This document shows, in pieces, positions 63,468 to 64,000 of a stretch of 64,000 nucleotides of DNA. Made by a program: the position numbers and the translations under genes. Under the pieces are notes generated by a model, which worked only from the letters and a program-made list of their open reading frames with translations, was not told the origin of the DNA and ran no database searches. Source of the DNA: Rhodopseudomonas palustris (lineage in GTDB: Bacteria > Pseudomonadota > Alphaproteobacteria > Rhizobiales > Xanthobacteraceae); contig NZ_CP019966.1 of the NCBI RefSeq assembly GCF_003031265.1, positions 3,782,001 to 3,846,000 of the forward strand, given 5' to 3'. Numbering within the stretch: the stretch's first letter is position 1; each line of letters opens with the position of its first letter.

Positions 63468-64000
63468 CTAGGGGATGTTTCCCTTCACCACCTCTTCCCA
63501 GCGGTTGATCTCGTCTTGAACGAGCTGGGCCAGCACGACCGGGGCGCGCTGCTCGGGCCGCGGTACCAGGGCGCCGAGGTCGGTCAGCCGGGTCCGGACA
63601 TCCGACTGGTCGAGGGCGCGGGAGACCGCCGCGTTGATCTTGGCGACGATCGGTTCCGGCGTGCCGCGCGGCGCGAACAGGCCGGTCCAGGCGCCGACCT
63701 GGAAGCCGGGCAGCCCGGCTTCGCGGGCGGTGGGTATGTCGGGAACCACCGGATCGCGCTCCGACGCGGCAATCACATAGGCTTTGACCTTGCCCTCGCG
63801 CAGCGCCGGCACCGCATTGACGATCTGGTCGCACATGTAATCGACCTGCCCTTCCACCAGCGCCTGCAGCGCCGGGCCGGTGCCGCTGAACGGCACCCCG
63901 GTCGGATCGACCTTGAGCAGGCGGTTGAGCAGCAGGCACGACGCGTATGACACCGAGCCGAAGCCGGCATGTGCGACGTTGAGGTTGTCGGTGTGCGATT
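63468..64000 (-). CDS. TctC-type (tripartite tricarboxylate) binding protein, N-terminus outside window
   Basis: The frame is open to the right edge (177 residues seen); a GTG at 63953 is internal, not the start. The C-terminal half of a Bug/TctC periplasmic binding protein: NVAHAGFGSVSYASCLLLNRLLKVDPTGVPFSGTGPALQALVEGQVDYMCDQ, then VKAYVIAASERDPVVPDIPTAREAGLPGFQVGAWTGLFAPRGTPEPIVAKINAAVSRAL. It captures a carboxylate in the periplasm. The permease genes are not in the window. Stop at 63468 is 174 bases from thyA. Confidence 0.92.
   Translation of the reverse strand, partial: SHTDNLNVAHAGFGSVSYASCLLLNRLLKVDPTGVPFSGTGPALQALVEGQVDYMCDQIVNAVPALREGKVKAYVIAASERDPVVPDIPTAREAGLPGFQVGAWTGLFAPRGTPEPIVAKINAAVSRALDQSDVRTRLTDLGALVPRPEQRAPVVLAQLVQDEINRWEEVVKGNIP

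Noticed and set aside
63774..63953. GTG at 63953 as start of the last gene
   Set aside because: Family sequence (NVAHAGFGS) continues in frame upstream of it to the right edge, so the gene begins outside the window.

Overview
The window is high-GC alphaproteobacterial chromosome, most like Rhodopseudomonas palustris or a close Bradyrhizobium relative. This is inferred from the gene content (many CoA ligases, crotonases, thiolases, type III CoA-transferases, TAXI-TRAP and TctC uptake proteins), from the conserved block thyA-folA-hflK-hflC-DUF2065-degP, and from the dense mosaic palindromic repeats between genes. No replication origin, insertion sequence, rRNA or CRISPR array was seen.

Layout. 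1-2371 (minus) is a visibly less GC-rich accessory gene, open to the left edge, fusing a Cro/XRE DNA-binding domain, an Mrr-type nuclease and a STAND-like NTPase; its start codon lies 24 bp from the 3' end of a tRNA-Leu gene, so this looks like the edge of a genomic island carrying a defence-type protein. 2834-6451 holds an M20 amidohydrolase, an amidase and a crotonase. 6666-14022 (minus) is a valine/isobutyrate catabolic run (mmsA, acyl-CoA dehydrogenase, 3-hydroxyisobutyryl-CoA hydrolase, mmsB, CoA ligase) behind a TetR gene. 14096-16993 holds a thioesterase, a crotonase and an MFS transporter. 17104-23479 is a divergent unit: an IclR regulator and carboxyltransferase on one side, a 73-residue biotin carrier and a TAXI-TRAP transporter on the other, with a 17-bp palindrome between.

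24213-31300 is a second CoA-ester degradation region: DUF35 protein, cysteine-less thiolase-like protein, two-hotdog MaoC-like hydratase, CaiB-type CoA-transferase, CoA ligase and a conventional thiolase. 31562-41177 is a sugar-acid catabolic region: sugar ABC importer, IlvD/Edd dehydratase, a D-erythronate-dehydrogenase-like epimerase and two SDRs. 41657-47038 (minus) is a compact siderophore uptake operon (receptor, PiuC-type hydroxylase, ExbB, ExbD, TonB). 47913-52276 is an RND efflux pair. 52331-54184 is a small defence/stability cluster: VapBC, tRNA-Gln and HepT-MntA. 54195-56705 has another CaiB-type transferase and a branched-chain-type binding protein. 56943-63293 is housekeeping (RsmJ, DegP-type protease, DUF2065, HflC, HflK, FolA, ThyA). 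The window ends inside a TctC-type binding protein.

Intergenic space is occupied by at least seven families of long palindromic repeats, often at gene junctions inside operons. Three near-identical 19-bp palindromes precede fatty/branched-acid genes at 14.7, 15.6 and 31.35 kb, suggesting one regulator for dispersed CoA-ester genes. The strongest candidate for an undescribed system is the island-edge XRE-nuclease-NTPase protein; next is the apparent split hydratase/aldolase set at 24-28 kb.
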